NCBI GenBank assembly: GCA_940337035.1
Contig: CALNHX010002305.1
Location: 62,001 to 126,000, forward strand
DNA from: Agriotes lineatus
Taxonomy: Eukaryota > Arthropoda > Insecta > Coleoptera > Elateridae
Length of the DNA stretch: 64,000 bases
Reading direction: 5' to 3'
In this document: one piece after another, positions 21,783 through 33,049 of the stretch
Position numbering within the stretch: the stretch's first letter is position 1
How the letters are laid out: every line of letters starts with the position of its first letter
The notes under the pieces: model-generated
Told to the model about the DNA's origin: nothing
What the model saw: only the letters and a program-made list of their open reading frames with translations
Databases searched by the model: none
Position numbers and translations under genes: made by a program

Positions 21783-24700
21783 TCCCAAGAAGAACACCTA
21801 TATTGGAGTAACATTGGCAAATTATTGTGTGAATTAGGTACAATATTGTACATCTATATAGATCTATGATCAAAATGTGAACTTCCTGCAATACTTTTAC
21901 AATATTGGCTATCAATATAAATTCTGTATAATTTCATTATATAAATTCAATATAGAAATAATATGTTAACCAATATTGGCAACAAAATATTGATACAATA
22001 ATGTAAATCTATATAGATCTGTGATCAAAATGTGAACTTCCTGCAATAATTTTACAATATTGGTTATCAATGTAAATTCGATATAGTTTTATTATATAAA
22101 TTTAATATTGGTAGAATACATTCATCAATATTGGCAAACAAAACTAAAATCTATATAGAGCTATGCTCAAGTGGGAACTACGCAATGTTGAAAAGAATAA
22201 TCATTGTATGTAATTATATCATATATATTCAATACTGGAAGCCAATATATTATAATAAATTGTTAACTAAATATTGGCAATTCGCGTAAATACAATTGTG
22301 GGTATGAATTAATCTATACAAAAAGAGAAAATCAAATAAAGGTACAGAACTGTAAAGATTCAAAGTAAACATATATTATAATAAAAATTATTCGTAACAC
22401 TTATTTTCAATACGTATTTTTAAGAACTAATATAAGTTACACTAATCACGACTTCTTAAATCAATTATCTAAAACAGAAATAAAACAGTAATCAATCACC
22501 CTAAAAAAATATCAGTCATTTGCGATTGCGTTTATTGGTGAAATGTTGATTAATTTAATTTTCATCGGAAATCTGAAAAACATGATATTAAATAGGTACA
22601 TTAAGACATATCACAACAAGCATATACCTGATGAGTTGTCTTATTTATGCCAAACTTTCTGCCTCCATCTCTATAAGCAGCTGTTCTAGGAAAAAACCGA
22701 TATATTTTAAAATATCAACTTCTGTACCATGTTCGGACCTTATGCTCACTGCCTCTAAGATAATTATTAAATAACATATGTAAAATATAACTTATTTAAT
22801 ACTAACTAATCACAGATTGATAGATACTCATTAAAGAAAAACATTGATTCCTGCCACCTTTTCTTTATTGTTTTAATCTATCCTCCTTTCAATCTCTAAA
22901 TATACCAATGCTATAAATATACTTCTGGAATAAGTAGTGAAATATGTAACTATAAACAAAAAAATTTAGTTACAAAATTAGTACAGACATTTATAGTTTA
23001 CAACACACAGCATTAAAAGACCGGGAATCAGTTTTCAATAATATAGTGTAACATCAACATGTGAGCAAATGAAAACGAAATCAAGTGTGGCTTTTAAAAA
23101 ATTAAGTCATGTGGTGTATTACTTCTGATGTTTTTAATTTAAAAATGACAGGTAAATGAGGTTACAGATTATACATACATGACAGTTATTATAATAGTCC
23201 ATATCCAACATAATGTGAATTAACAATCGACATAAGTATGTTTTAATTTTCAAAGCCAAGCTTGATTTCATTTTCGCTTGCTCAATTGTTAGTTATACTC
23301 GCGTATAGAAAACAAAATAAAAACTCTATGAATACATTTTGTAAGTTAGAATATGATTACCGTCCTTAAATCGAACATTTAGCTTTACTTAATAATAAAA
23401 AGTTGCTTTACTTACTTTTACGTTTGCATGCTGTATCGACAGTCAACAACGAATGTACCTACAGTAATGACAATGGCACTGGCACAGGCAGGAATAAAGA
23501 ATAATACATATGAAATTATGTATATAGACACAACGAAACAACGAGGCAATAGGTGATACGATTTTGTTGATAGTTTTGAGGCTGATGATGGTCTACAATG
23601 GCCGGCTGTTATTTTAGTGAGTGCATTCCTAAGCCTAAATCCTAACGGTTGCATTTTTCCCTTTCTCCTGCTCTGTGCGGACATCTGATTGTTCGGTTAA
23701 GTTTTTGAATATTTGCCATCTTCTATTGAAAGCGTGCACTTAACAAAGACAAGGAATATGGCACCGAGTGACGATTCGCACTTCGTATTTGATCGGGTGT
23801 CCTGTTCGGTGCCATGTATACCGGAGTGATAAACTATTATACAAAGCGCCCGTTCGTAGATCAGCGGTTAGAACGTTGTTTTAGCAATGAAATGTCCACA
23901 GGTTGGAATTGGACCGTCTGCGAAATTTTTTTCCGTTGCAAATTAACGTACTTCACGTTGCCAAGTGTTTCAGTATTATGGCAAAAATTAAAAATATTTA
24001 CTTATTTTGTATATAATTTTGAACACTTGCTTTCTATATTAAAGACGTTAAAAACCTTCTGTAATTTTTTAATTTACAATTCAATTTTAAAAATGTAAAA
24101 ACCATTTTAATTGGACTAAGCCTTCCTATGTGATGGGAATAAGAGCTAGTACTAAATAATGATATGTAAATATTGTAAAACAGTATTGTATCATGAACAT
24201 ATGTATATAGCATATCTACATTGTCATCCTGATTGAAATAATAGTTGTATTTATATAGATTCCAAGGTTGCATTCAATATTGCAGTATTATATTGTAGCG
24301 ATATATTGCTTATATTGAAAATCGAAATTCGCATACTATATCAGTAACTATATTGTATTCATATAGATTATATGACAATATGCTATAAATAAATAATTGT
24401 ATGAAAGTATTGTAAAACAATATTGTGTCATTAACATATTTATATAGCATATCTATACTGGCATCATAATTGAATTAAATATTGTATTTATATAGATTCC
24501 AAGGCTGCATTCAATATTGCAGTGCTATATTGTAGCAATATATTGCTTATGATGAAAATCTAAATTGGCAAAATATATCAGTAACTATATTGTGCTTATA
24601 TAGATTACATTTAAATATGCAATAATTGTAAAACTATCATTGGGTAATCATAGATACAATATAGCGCTGCAATCTATTGGTAAATAATTGGAAAACAATA

Positions 24701-24799
24701 TATACACTATATCGGTAGATTATTGACAATATTGAACAATCATTTAATATTGTGCCAAGTATTTGCCAACCGATTGCCAATACAGTGTTCTTCTTGGGA
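21783..24799. mobile_element. 3,017 bp DNA transposon, TA target duplication, 15 bp terminal inverted repeats
   Basis: Left end tcccaagaagaacac (21,783-21,797) and right end gtgttcttcttggga (24,785-24,799) are perfect inverted repeats, flanked on both sides by TA (21,781-21,782 and 24,800-24,801). Removing the element and one TA rejoins the two parts of a Jockey-like RT, which proves insertion. Subterminal tandem repeats lie inside each end: about 165 bp period at 21,830-22,160 with ctatatagatctatgatcaa, and about 250 bp period at 24,170-24,600 with atatagattccaagg. No transposase is recognised. TA duplication fits the Tc1/mariner superfamily, but the family is undetermined. Confidence 0.85.
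23418..23684 (-). CDS. Unassigned 88-codon open frame inside the 3 kb transposon
   Basis: ATG at 23,684 opens MSAQSRRKGKMQPLGFRLRN. A hydrophobic stretch follows near residues 51-73 (FVVSIYIISYVLFFIPACAS). The end of the frame runs into a gtaagt-like donor, so it might be a first exon. About 1 kb further left, 22,690-22,631, an exon-like piece follows ttttttcctag and ends at gtatat. I recognise no domain, and it may be chance. Confidence 0.2.
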   Translation of the reverse strand: MSAQSRRKGKMQPLGFRLRNALTKITAGHCRPSSASKLSTKSYHLLPRCFVVSIYIISYVLFFIPACASAIVITVGTFVVDCRYSMQT

Positions 24800-24801
24800 T
24801 A

Positions 24802-25400
24802 TCTTGTCCTTTATTCTGTGCACCTGCTCCACGGTACCATGTTGTTTACGGAAACCAAATTTATGGTTAGGGATTAGTTCTTGGTCGTCTAAAATTGGCA
24901 TTAATCTATTCAGAATCAATTTTTCAAGGACCTTTGACAGAATGGGAGTAGGCTTATGGACCTGTATGATGTAATTTCCGTTGGTGGTTTACCAGGTTTC
25001 ATAATCATGATTATTTGAGTTGTTTTTCATTGACTTGGGAAGTGCCGGATTCTGAGGATAGAATTATACAAATGTGTAAGGGCTTGTATAGCTTTAGTTG
25101 GTAATTGTTTGATAATTGTCCCAGCGATCAGGTCATATCCTGGAGATTTCTTTATGTTGATCTTTGGCATCTTCATTCGGGAGTTGACAAGGGAAGGGTG
25201 TAAACACTTTGGTGAGATATTCAGCAAAGGCATCGGCCTGTATTCCTTGATTTTAATGTTGACTAAGGAGTTTTTTTAGATGTTTGCTGGCCCTATTATA
25301 CTCTCGTTTGTCGAGGTCCGATCTGGTAAGTTGCCATTGTTGCCTGAGGCGGCGTTTTTCGGCTATTTTGTCCTTTATGATGATAAGTGTATCAACTTAC
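24802..25400 (-). pseudogene. Jockey-like LINE reverse transcriptase, N-terminal half
   Basis: Read leftward: IAEKRRLRQQWQLTRSDLDK, REYNRASKHLKKLL, then KINIKKSPGYDLIAGTIIKQ, LTHLYNSILRIRHFPSQ. Near the insertion edge comes QHGTVEQVHRIKDKI. These match the linker and RT motifs 0-2 of Jockey-type elements, and the last stretch continues at 21,780 after the DNA transposon. Frame changes and a short gap make it a pseudogene. The 5' truncation is near 25,400, where it abuts an unrelated exon. Confidence 0.8.
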
Positions 25401-25404
25401 TATT

Positions 25405-25681
25405 TTGAACCATGGTGTATACAGTATACAGATTTGCAGGTCTGCGAAATAGAACAGACTGTTCGTATGCTTAAATTTAAAGCATTGGCAACTCTCTGTA
25501 ACACCAAACCATTAGAAAGTTGGTAATTATATTACGAATTATTATATTACATGTGTAAATTACTTACTTGTCTCACAGCAGTTAGCGGTATAAGTGCACC
25601 ATCGTTGTCTCTTTCTCGATCAAAATACCTTATCAAAGCGGCAACAAGCTCTTTTGACTTTCTGGGTAAGGCGGTCGACAT
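25405..25681 (-). pseudogene. Two exons of a transposase-like or host gene, truncated by the LINE
   Basis: Exon 1 (25,681-25,568) reads MSTALPRKSKELVAALIRYF then DRERDNDGALIPLTAVRQ and ends at a GTAAGT donor. A 72 bp intron ends ttacag at 25,496. Exon 2 continues in phase RVANALNLSIRTVCSI, then degenerates at a stop near the LINE. The start, Y-F-x-R-E-R-D-N-x-G-x-L-I-P-L, followed by a helix-turn-helix-like A-x-A-L-N-x-S-x-R-T-V, resembles the N-terminus of insect proteins that I recall as carrying an IS630-type DDE domain further on. That domain is absent here. Confidence 0.45.
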
Positions 25682-26114
25682 TTTAGCTTAAAGTTCCCCA
25701 TACGTTTCCAGCAACTACTCTTCCCAAAGTAAGTAATTTGTAGCAGCGGAAAAACGACAGTATAACTTGTTCACAATGTTCGTTATGAAAACAACGGATT
25801 TTTAAAATGCAAAACTAAACTATATGTCACTGTCAACACCTGTCAAAACCACTATAACAAATAAGTCGTTTTAAAAAGCGACATGCGTACGTGTTAATTC
25901 CCTGAGCAGAACTTGAAAACACAAAGTACCCCGACGTATTATAGTTTTTGCTATTGTTCATAGAAATTATGAAATATTAAAACAAAAAATGTACGGCTAT
26001 AGCAATATATGAAGCTATATTATTAGCAAAAGCAATATTAATCAGTATTTTATTGAAAAAAAGAGTAGTTTTATATTTTTCAAATGTTGGTACTGAAAAC
26101 CTTACTAAAAGGCG

Positions 26115-26470
26115 GATTGATGACGTGCACGCACGGGCTCAAAAATTCAAGTATATCTGTCAAAATGACAATCATTTTTTTAGTGGAAGAAAAGAACTAA
26201 AAATCTATGTACCAACATTAATAAAACTAGGGACCCTGCAGGAATGCAACTTATCCCCTAGAAAGTTGACCTTGAAATTTATTATAGAAAAAAAATGTAC
26301 TTTATGTCAAATTTGAAGGGTATTATCGAAGGGTCAATAAATGACAAGCAAACAGGCATTTTATGAATTAAATTACAAAGTGACCTACTGTTATCAATGC
26401 TGGCCTGATTTTAAATAGCTTTCCAATTTCTGCTTGGAATACTATACTTCAACGTACTTGGTAATGCAGG
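26115..26470. repeat. Inverted partner of the repeat at 18,900-19,615
   Basis: Carries gacgtgcacgcacgggctca and ttttaaatagctttccaatt, complementary to the earlier copy with scattered changes. The 87-codon frame crossing it is not gene-like. Confidence 0.5.
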
Positions 26471-26686
26471 TATTCCCATATAACTAAATTACATTGATAA
26501 AATGTGAATTAGAAGTATTTAAGTAATTGCTGAAACATGCAATACATGTTTCCTTGTTCATTAAAACTTTCATTTGTAAAATTAGATAATAAGCCACCTT
26601 CTTCTTCTTCGTCGTTTTCCTCATTATCTGAGGAATCGTGATCCTATGTTCTTATGGCTTTATGTACAGTTCTTAATTATTCCTCT

Positions 26687-27064
26687 TCATTCTGTTATAT
26701 CTTCTGTCTTTCTTATTGTGGCATGTAGGGGCATTTGGGTGAAAGTTTTTACTTGATCTAGCCACCTATTTGGAGATCGACCTCTGGGTCGTTTTTCCTC
26801 TATCTTCCTCTGAACCACCAATTTCTCCAGGTTGGTGTTCTCTCGTCGTATAACGTGTCCAAAATATCCCAATATTTGCCGTCGACAGATGGTGGATAGT
26901 CTATCGCGAATGTTCAGTTCGTTTAAAACGGATGCGTTTGTTCTTCGTGCTGTCCATGGTATGCGCAGCATTCTCTTCCAACACCACATTTCGAAAGCGC
27001 CAATCCGGTGTCTGTCTGACGTCAGCCACCTTAAGTGTACCTCTTGATATTCAGAAATTAACAT
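26687..27064 (-). pseudogene. LINE C-terminal fragment (endonuclease/RT type)
   Basis: A clean frame of 125 codons: RIGAFEMWCWKRMLRIPWTA, then RRTNASVLNELNIRDRLS, RRQILGYFGHVIRRENT, EEKRPRGRSPNRWLDQVK. This is the conserved end of LINE ORF2 proteins that carry an F-E-M-W-C-W-R-R-M-L-x-I-x-W motif and a G-R-P/S-x-x-R-W-x-D-x-V/I-K tail. No RT catalytic core remains. A related tail lies at 53,252-53,460 on the same strand. Confidence 0.8.
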
Positions 27065-27084
27065 ACACTGTCTTCTGAATATTC

Positions 27085-27320
27085 CGAAAGTCTGGGTATC
27101 TCAGATGGCTAAGCCTCTATGTTGCAATATAGTGGTATCGGGTTCAAAACCGACCAGCACAGATATTTTTTTAAATGAAATAAATTTGCAAGCAAGCCAG
27201 GGAGTGCAGGAGAGAGGCAATGATCGGAGTTAATCCTGCTCTATTGGAAAGCCCTGATCATCGAGATCACCAGGTCATCGAGACCACTACGATATGAAGT
27301 AAGAAATTTCAAGTTATTAA
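27085..27320 (+). mobile_element. tRNA-derived SINE-like unit
   Basis: An A-box-like tctcagatggctaagcc is followed 37 bp later by a B-box-like gggttcaaaacc, the spacing of an internal RNA polymerase III promoter. A non-tRNA body with atcgagatcaccaggtcatc follows. There is no clear tail and no second copy in the window. Confidence 0.4.
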
Positions 27321-27648
27321 AGTGAATTAAACAAAACATTAAACCCCTACTAACATTAATATTAATATTTAGCTTTTAAGCGCAATTGATTACTAAATTG
27401 AGGCATTTGTCTTGATATTGATAGAAAATATAAGCCGTTGGTTCTTTTTGTAATCAAACATTGCACATTAGATTTTAAGATCAAGGAGAGCGTGGTAAGC
27501 GTGACCGTTAGCGTGCGCGATAGGCTCACTTAATTTTGCTAACGCACTCTCGCCTCTCTGTGTAGAGATCGATCGAGATCACCGTTAGGTCGTACAAGAC
27601 CATCATTTTCAAGTAATTATAACGAATCTATAAACCTTAACATGGCTG

Positions 27649-28654
27649 TTGATTATGTTTTTACAAATTTCACCAATTTTGTTATCTACATTCAAGATTA
27701 TACATAACGGCTTATCTGATCATTCGTCTAAAAAAATCGTTTTTTCGATTAGTCATAATGTTACTACTGAACCTCATTTACGTAGATCATTTTCACAGAA
27801 AAACATTCAAAAATTCCAATGCTACTTAAATGAGGAACAGTGGGCGGAAGTCTTTGCAGCTTCTAATGTCAACGAAAAATTTAGTAACTTTAGAAAAATA
27901 ATGCAGTACTATTATAGCATTAGTTTTAAATTAGTTAAGGTTACGAACTGTAGTAATAAGCCCAATAATAATCTATGGTTAACACAAGGACTGAAGATTT
28001 CATCAGCTCGCCTAAAAGAACTCTTTGTCATGCAAAAAGAGGGCCTAATTTCTAAAAACTACTATAATACGTACAAGTCAATCTATAAAAAATTACTAAG
28101 ACTTGCTAAACGCACTTATTTCGATAATCGAATATTAAATGCACAGAATAGGTCGAAAGCCGTGTGGAGTATTATTAATAGCGGTGTCGGCAATAAGCAT
28201 TCTCAGAGAGTTGCAAATGAAATCTTAGTTAATGGCGTTTCCACTAGCGATAAAAATTTTATTGCAAATGCTTTTAACGAATATTTTGTTAATATTACCA
28301 AGATTCTAAATGTTCCAACGAATCTTCAAACATCTTCGAACAAACCAAATCTTATTCCAGGAACCATATTTTTAAATCATGTCGATGATAGCTTAAAAAA
28401 TTCAAATTCATCTGGCGCGGATAATTTTCCTCCATTTTTAATTCGGCAATGCTCATTTTCTATTCTAAAACCACTTTGCCATATTATTAATGAATTTTTC
28501 GATAACGGCACGTTTCCTGACTTACTCAAAATTGCAAAGGTTGTTTGTCTTTTTAAAAAGGGTGACTCCAAATTACTTAGCAATTATCGCCCAATTTCGT
28601 TGCTTTCAGTTTTTGCAAAAATTATTGAAAAGGTAATAGCTAATAGTAATTTAT
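27649..28654 (+). pseudogene. Non-LTR retrotransposon ORF2, linker and first RT motifs
   Basis: An open frame of 347 codons; the first 335 belong to the element. It reads KPNNNLWLTQGLKISSARLK, then RLAKRTYFDNRIL, ANAFNEYFVNI, SSGADNFPPFLIRQCS, TFPDLLKIAKVVCLFKKGDS and LSNYRPISLLSVFAKIIEKV. These are the linker after the endonuclease, and RT motifs 0-2 of CR1/Jockey-group elements. It lacks the endonuclease domain, so the copy is 5' truncated. The frame runs into a MITE-like insertion at 28,655 and resumes near 29,040. Confidence 0.85.
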
Positions 28655-29030
28655 TATACAAGACGATAAAGTTAAATTTTATCCACGAGTGAATCGTTTA
28701 ACGTCGAGACGAAGTCGAGACGTTAATGATTCAAGAGTGGATAGAAATAACTTTATCGTCGTGTATAATACAATATTTTTTTCTATAGCAAGAAATTTCA
28801 CAATTTCAAAAGAAAATAATGACATTTCAAAATGTCAGTAGCTAGATTGGGTTGCTACGATAATACGAATCTGTCATATTTAATTTAAACAAAAGTTAGA
28901 AAATTAAATTACTTTATCTATCCTTGATGTTAAAGTGCTACTTTATCTACCCTTGCTGTTAAAGTAAAACTTGACCTTTTGTTTCGAGTTGATAAAAGCA
29001 CACTTTAACATGTGCTATAGAAAAAAAGAA
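28655..29030. mobile_element. MITE-like insertion in the LINE, with terminal hairpin
   Basis: 28,655-28,767 is an inverted repeat: tatacaagacgataaagtt faces aactttatcgtcgtgtata, with gagacg repeats at the tip. A second pair, tatttttttctatagca and tgctatagaaaaaaagaa, brackets the rest (28,770-29,030). RT sequence continues on both sides. Confidence 0.6.
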
Positions 29031-29039
29031 TTATATCGT

Positions 29040-30015
29040 TTCTAAATGTACATAATATTTTCTCAAAACATCAACATGGCTTTCAGGAGAGTCATTCTAC
29101 AATGTCTACACTCGTATCCGTTTTGAACTTCATATACACAAACCTTGATGCAGGTAATAAGGTTATGGCACTATTTATCGACTTGTCCAAGGCTTTCGAT
29201 TGTGTGGACCACAATATTCTCTTAAAGAAGATCGAAAGTTTTGGTTTGCGTGGAAAATGCAATTCTCTGTTGCGTTCGTATTTATCTAATAGAAAACAAT
29301 TTGTCAGCTATTTGGATGCAAAGTCTACCGATTTACAAAATAGTGTTGGAGTTCCCCAAGGTAGCGTGCTTGGGCCGCTGCTATTTTTATTGTATACCAA
29401 CGATTTGGATGTAGTTGTATCGGCTTTTCATTGTGCGTTTGCGGATGACATAACAGTTGTTTCAGCTGCTAAAACTAATACAGATATGTCTTCTGAATTA
29501 AAAGTCAATCTTGGGAGTATTTCGAATTATATGAAGCATAACAAATTAGTTTTGAACATGGATAAATCTTACATAATGCAATTTTATTCTTCTGAAAATA
29601 ATTCTCACTCTAGTCAACTGATCAGGATGGATGGGAAAGCAGTTGCACAGGTTTCATGCTTCAAGCTGCTAGGTGTCAACCTTGACTTAGCTCTGACATT
29701 CGAAGATCACATCGACTCAGTCTGCAATAGATGCTCTTCTATCTGTTTTGCTCTTAAAAGATTATCCTATATTTGCAGTTCAGCAGTAGTAAAAGCTTTT
29801 TATTACTCGAATTTCGAATCCGTTGTTAGATACGGAATTATTTGCTGAGGCTACAAATCGTCTGCTCAACGTGTCTTTGTTTTTCAAAAAAGAGCCGTGC
29901 GCTGCATGTATCGGCTAAAATTCAGCGACTCATGTAGAACTGTTTTTAAACAAAACAAAATACTAACTCTCTCCTGTATTTTTATTTTGGACATGTTGAC
30001 GTTTGTTAAAAGTAA
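29040..30015 (+). pseudogene. Non-LTR retrotransposon ORF2, RT catalytic core
   Basis: Continues the element of 27,649. It reads LNVHNIFSKHQHGFQESHST then KVMALFIDLSKAFDCVDHNI (A motif), VGVPQGSVLGPLLFLLYTND (B motif), FADDITVV (C motif with both catalytic aspartates) and HNKLVLNMDKSYIMQF. CFKLLGVNLDLALTFEDHI and RRAVRCMYRLKFS-like text follow to about 30,000. One in-frame stop lies at about 29,846-29,848; otherwise the 248-codon frame is intact, so the insertion is fairly young. The 3' side is cut by the repeat at 30,020. CR1/Jockey group; the clade is not resolved. Confidence 0.87.
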
Positions 30016-30019
30016 TTTA

Positions 30020-30400
30020 AATTTGTTTATTTCATACTGATGTCAAAAATTACATTTTTCGGATTATTTATGGTACAAAAAATGGAACATTAAAATCCTA
30101 GTACTTTGAAGAAAAATTTTAAAGTTCAAGTACTTTAAAACTTAGTTATTGTACAAAAAATGGAACATTAAAGTCCTAGTACTTTAAAGTAAAATTTTAA
30201 AGTTCAAGTACTTTAAATTTATACGTCAGTTGCTGACATGAAATTTGAAATGATTTACTAGTTTTTATTTAAAATTCATTAAACTTGCAGTATGAAATAA
30301 ACCGTTGTATTCACCACGAACGAAAAGTGTTTTTAACGGTCCTCGCAAGTACTTTCTCGTCTTTAAAATGCCACTTTTCGTTCTAGATAAATAAACTACT
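30020..30400. mobile_element. Dispersed repeat with 78 bp internal tandem repeat, copy 2
   Basis: Same order as 15,667-16,075: tttatttcatactgatgtc, two units with tacaaaaaatggaacattaa, tgcagtatgaaataaaccgt, and an end near cgttctagataaataaac. It lacks a roughly 30 bp GC-richer piece that copy 1 has near 15,993-16,025. Confidence 0.75.
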
Positions 30401-30409
30401 ATTTCAACT

Positions 30410-33043
30410 CAAAATGTAGCGATGTCATTTATTATGTTTGATCTAGTTTACATTATAAACGGCATGCTACATCCCTAAGAAATTTCGTTATTACATAAAA
30501 CTCTTTATATGCAGATTTGTTGTAGCCGAAATTCGTAAGGCGTGATGACACTCTTTTATTTTTTGCATTCTACATAAAAGAGTCTTGCGTTTAGTACCTA
30601 ACTGTATATAAGTTCATTATATGAGCTTTATGAACTTATTGGTGGGGATGAGTATAATATTGTACTAAACGTAAATTTAGAAGATCAGGACATTATATCC
30701 AAATTCGTTATAGCCGAAATGCACTATTTAAAAACAAGCAAATATGTAAATCATTGATGAACAAGAACCTTATTTGCCGGGTAATCGTACGCAACTTTAT
30801 TATTTTATCTGTGTGCTTTCTTTTAACATAAATAGTTTTAATGGTATCTAGTAAACCATTTGGAAACTCGATGCGATTATGGAGATTAAGCCATTATGGC
30901 CATGTTTGTTATAACCGAGGCGAGTCATTTTAAGTACAGTTTTTAGCAATAATTTACAGTACTGGGAAAATCAGTAATCAATATTGAAGACGCATCCAGC
31001 GGTGACATTTATTCTGTTTGATTTATTCTGCAATTCAAAAATCATATTTACGGATTCGTTATAAGAAACTGCTCCGCTAGCTCGCTGAGCTTAGAGCTTT
31101 AAAAAAACCTATACAGAAGAATGTATTAACATACTTATACGATACTATAAGACTTGGCACTCATCCAGAATGTAAATATTAGGACTTTATGTCCATGCTT
31201 GTTATAACCGACGTGAGTTTCCAAGTATTTGCGAACGAATTTGATAATAGACATATTGAGCGGCTACGTTTATTGTGTTTTATTTATTGTTCATAAATAC
31301 ATATTTCCACAGCTATTCGTTATGTAGAAGTAGCGTTATGAACTACAGAGTTCATTATAAACGTATCCAAGTTCCTACGTTGTCCATAAGTAAATAGTTC
31401 CAACACATTAGAAGATTAAAACATTACGTCCATGCTCGCTGTAGCCGAGGCATGTCGTTTGAAGGGAAAGTTTTGACGAGAAAATTTGAAGTAACAAGGG
31501 TATCATTCGGCGATGACATTTCTTATGTTTGATATAGTTTGTATTAAGTATAAGTCTTCCAATATTCTCAAGAATCTTCGTTTTTCGAGCTTTGATTCTT
31601 TTTAGTCACTCTATTGGTGGAGTAATGACATGGAACATTATTATTTTAGCTTTGTGCCTGTGCTAGATTTGGTATAAACGGTTTTGACAGTACACAAATA
31701 TATTATACAAGAGGACACATGTAGCTAGATGAGATTTTGGACATTAAGGTGTTATTGCCATGCTGTTATAACCGAGGCGAACTATTTTAAATAAAGTTTT
31801 CGTCGATTTATTTCCAGTAATTGGAGAATCAATAAACAAAATCGAAAGCTCATACAGCGGTGACATTTATTGCGTTTGATTTAATCCGCAATATAAAAAT
31901 CCATGTTTAGGGATTCGTGATATCATTTTCAAATGAAGTAGTATAAATGGCACGGGTGAATCCTTGAGTCAGAATAAGAAGATTGAGCTAAACATACATT
32001 TGTATAAAGTTGTACCCCTAATGAATTGTATTATGTATTATCGATAACCTCATTTACTTTGCGGTGTAGAGACTGGTGCTTTGTGCTCTTGCATCTGGCG
32101 GTACAATGCTCAACTTGCCCCGGATTCGGGATACAACGTGGGAGCGCTTTTATGCTTGCGCAGCAACTATTGTGTGAGGTGTGTGTCGTGGTGATGTGTT
32201 GGGCTTGTTAGCTTTATTTATAGTTCATTATAAAAATATATATTTACATATTCGTTATGTAAGAGCAGCGATATAAACTACAGGGATCGTTATAAACGTA
32301 TGCAAGTACGTTGTTCGTAAGAAAATAGCTTAAGCACGATATTCCATTAGAATTTGCAAATGAAAACATTATGCCAATTCTCGTTATGGCCGAGTACGTC
32401 ATTTCAAGTGAATATTTGGAATAATATGGGTACTGTATAATCAAATTACAATAGTCTTCCAATATTCCCAATTACATGGGATTGAGTCCTAATCACTAGA
32501 TATAAGCGTCATATCCATATTTGGTATAGCCGAGGTGCTTACTTTCATTTTTTTTCGACAGGAGTGTAAGCAATCTGTATCTATATATTCGTCAAAGAGG
32601 CATTCGGTGGTGGCACTCTCTAATTTTTGCATTTTATAAAAGAGTCGGAGTTAAAAAATAATTGTATGTAACTTCATTATGTGAGCTTTATAAATGTATT
32701 GATGGGTTGAGTGTAATTAAACTAATCGTAAACAACTGTTCATGTGTTGCATATTGCCTGATATTTATTTAAAAGTAGAAAATCGGACGTTATATCCATG
32801 GTCGTTATAGCCGAAGTACGCCATTTAAAAGCTAGGAAATGCAAGAACCAGAAATTTACGGTACCAAGGCAAGCATCGATTGATATAGCCACCTATTTAC
32901 CGAGTAATGGTATAGAATTTTATCATTTTAGCTATTGTGCAGGTTTTCACATAAACTCAATGATAATTTGGAAACGAACGCATTATGACCATTCTTGTTA
33001 TAACTTTAAAACCGGGATGAATTATTTTAAATATAGTTTTTGT
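30410..33043 (+). repeat. Old degenerate tandem array, left part
   Basis: Two motifs alternate. One is tccatgcttgttataaccgagg, in variants at about 30,525, 30,693, 30,892, 31,187, 31,420, 31,750, 32,370, 32,505, 32,790 and 32,980. The other is gcggtgacatttattctgtt followed by tttatttattctgcaat, at about 30,420, 31,000, 31,260, 31,510 and 31,855. Spacing varies from about 135 to 620 bp (often 200-330), so units have gained and lost blocks. The same motifs resume after the Polinton at 47,278. There is no gene here; short frames such as 32,026 are not gene-like. Confidence 0.65.
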
Positions 33044-33049
33044 AATGTA
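33044..33049. repeat. Polinton target site duplication, left (aatgta)
   Basis: aatgta directly before the left terminus. The right flank has agtgta at 47,272-47,277, one mismatch. Six bases is the known Polinton target duplication length. Joining the flanks restores the array text (tttttgtaatgta then atttacagtaatt). Confidence 0.75.
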
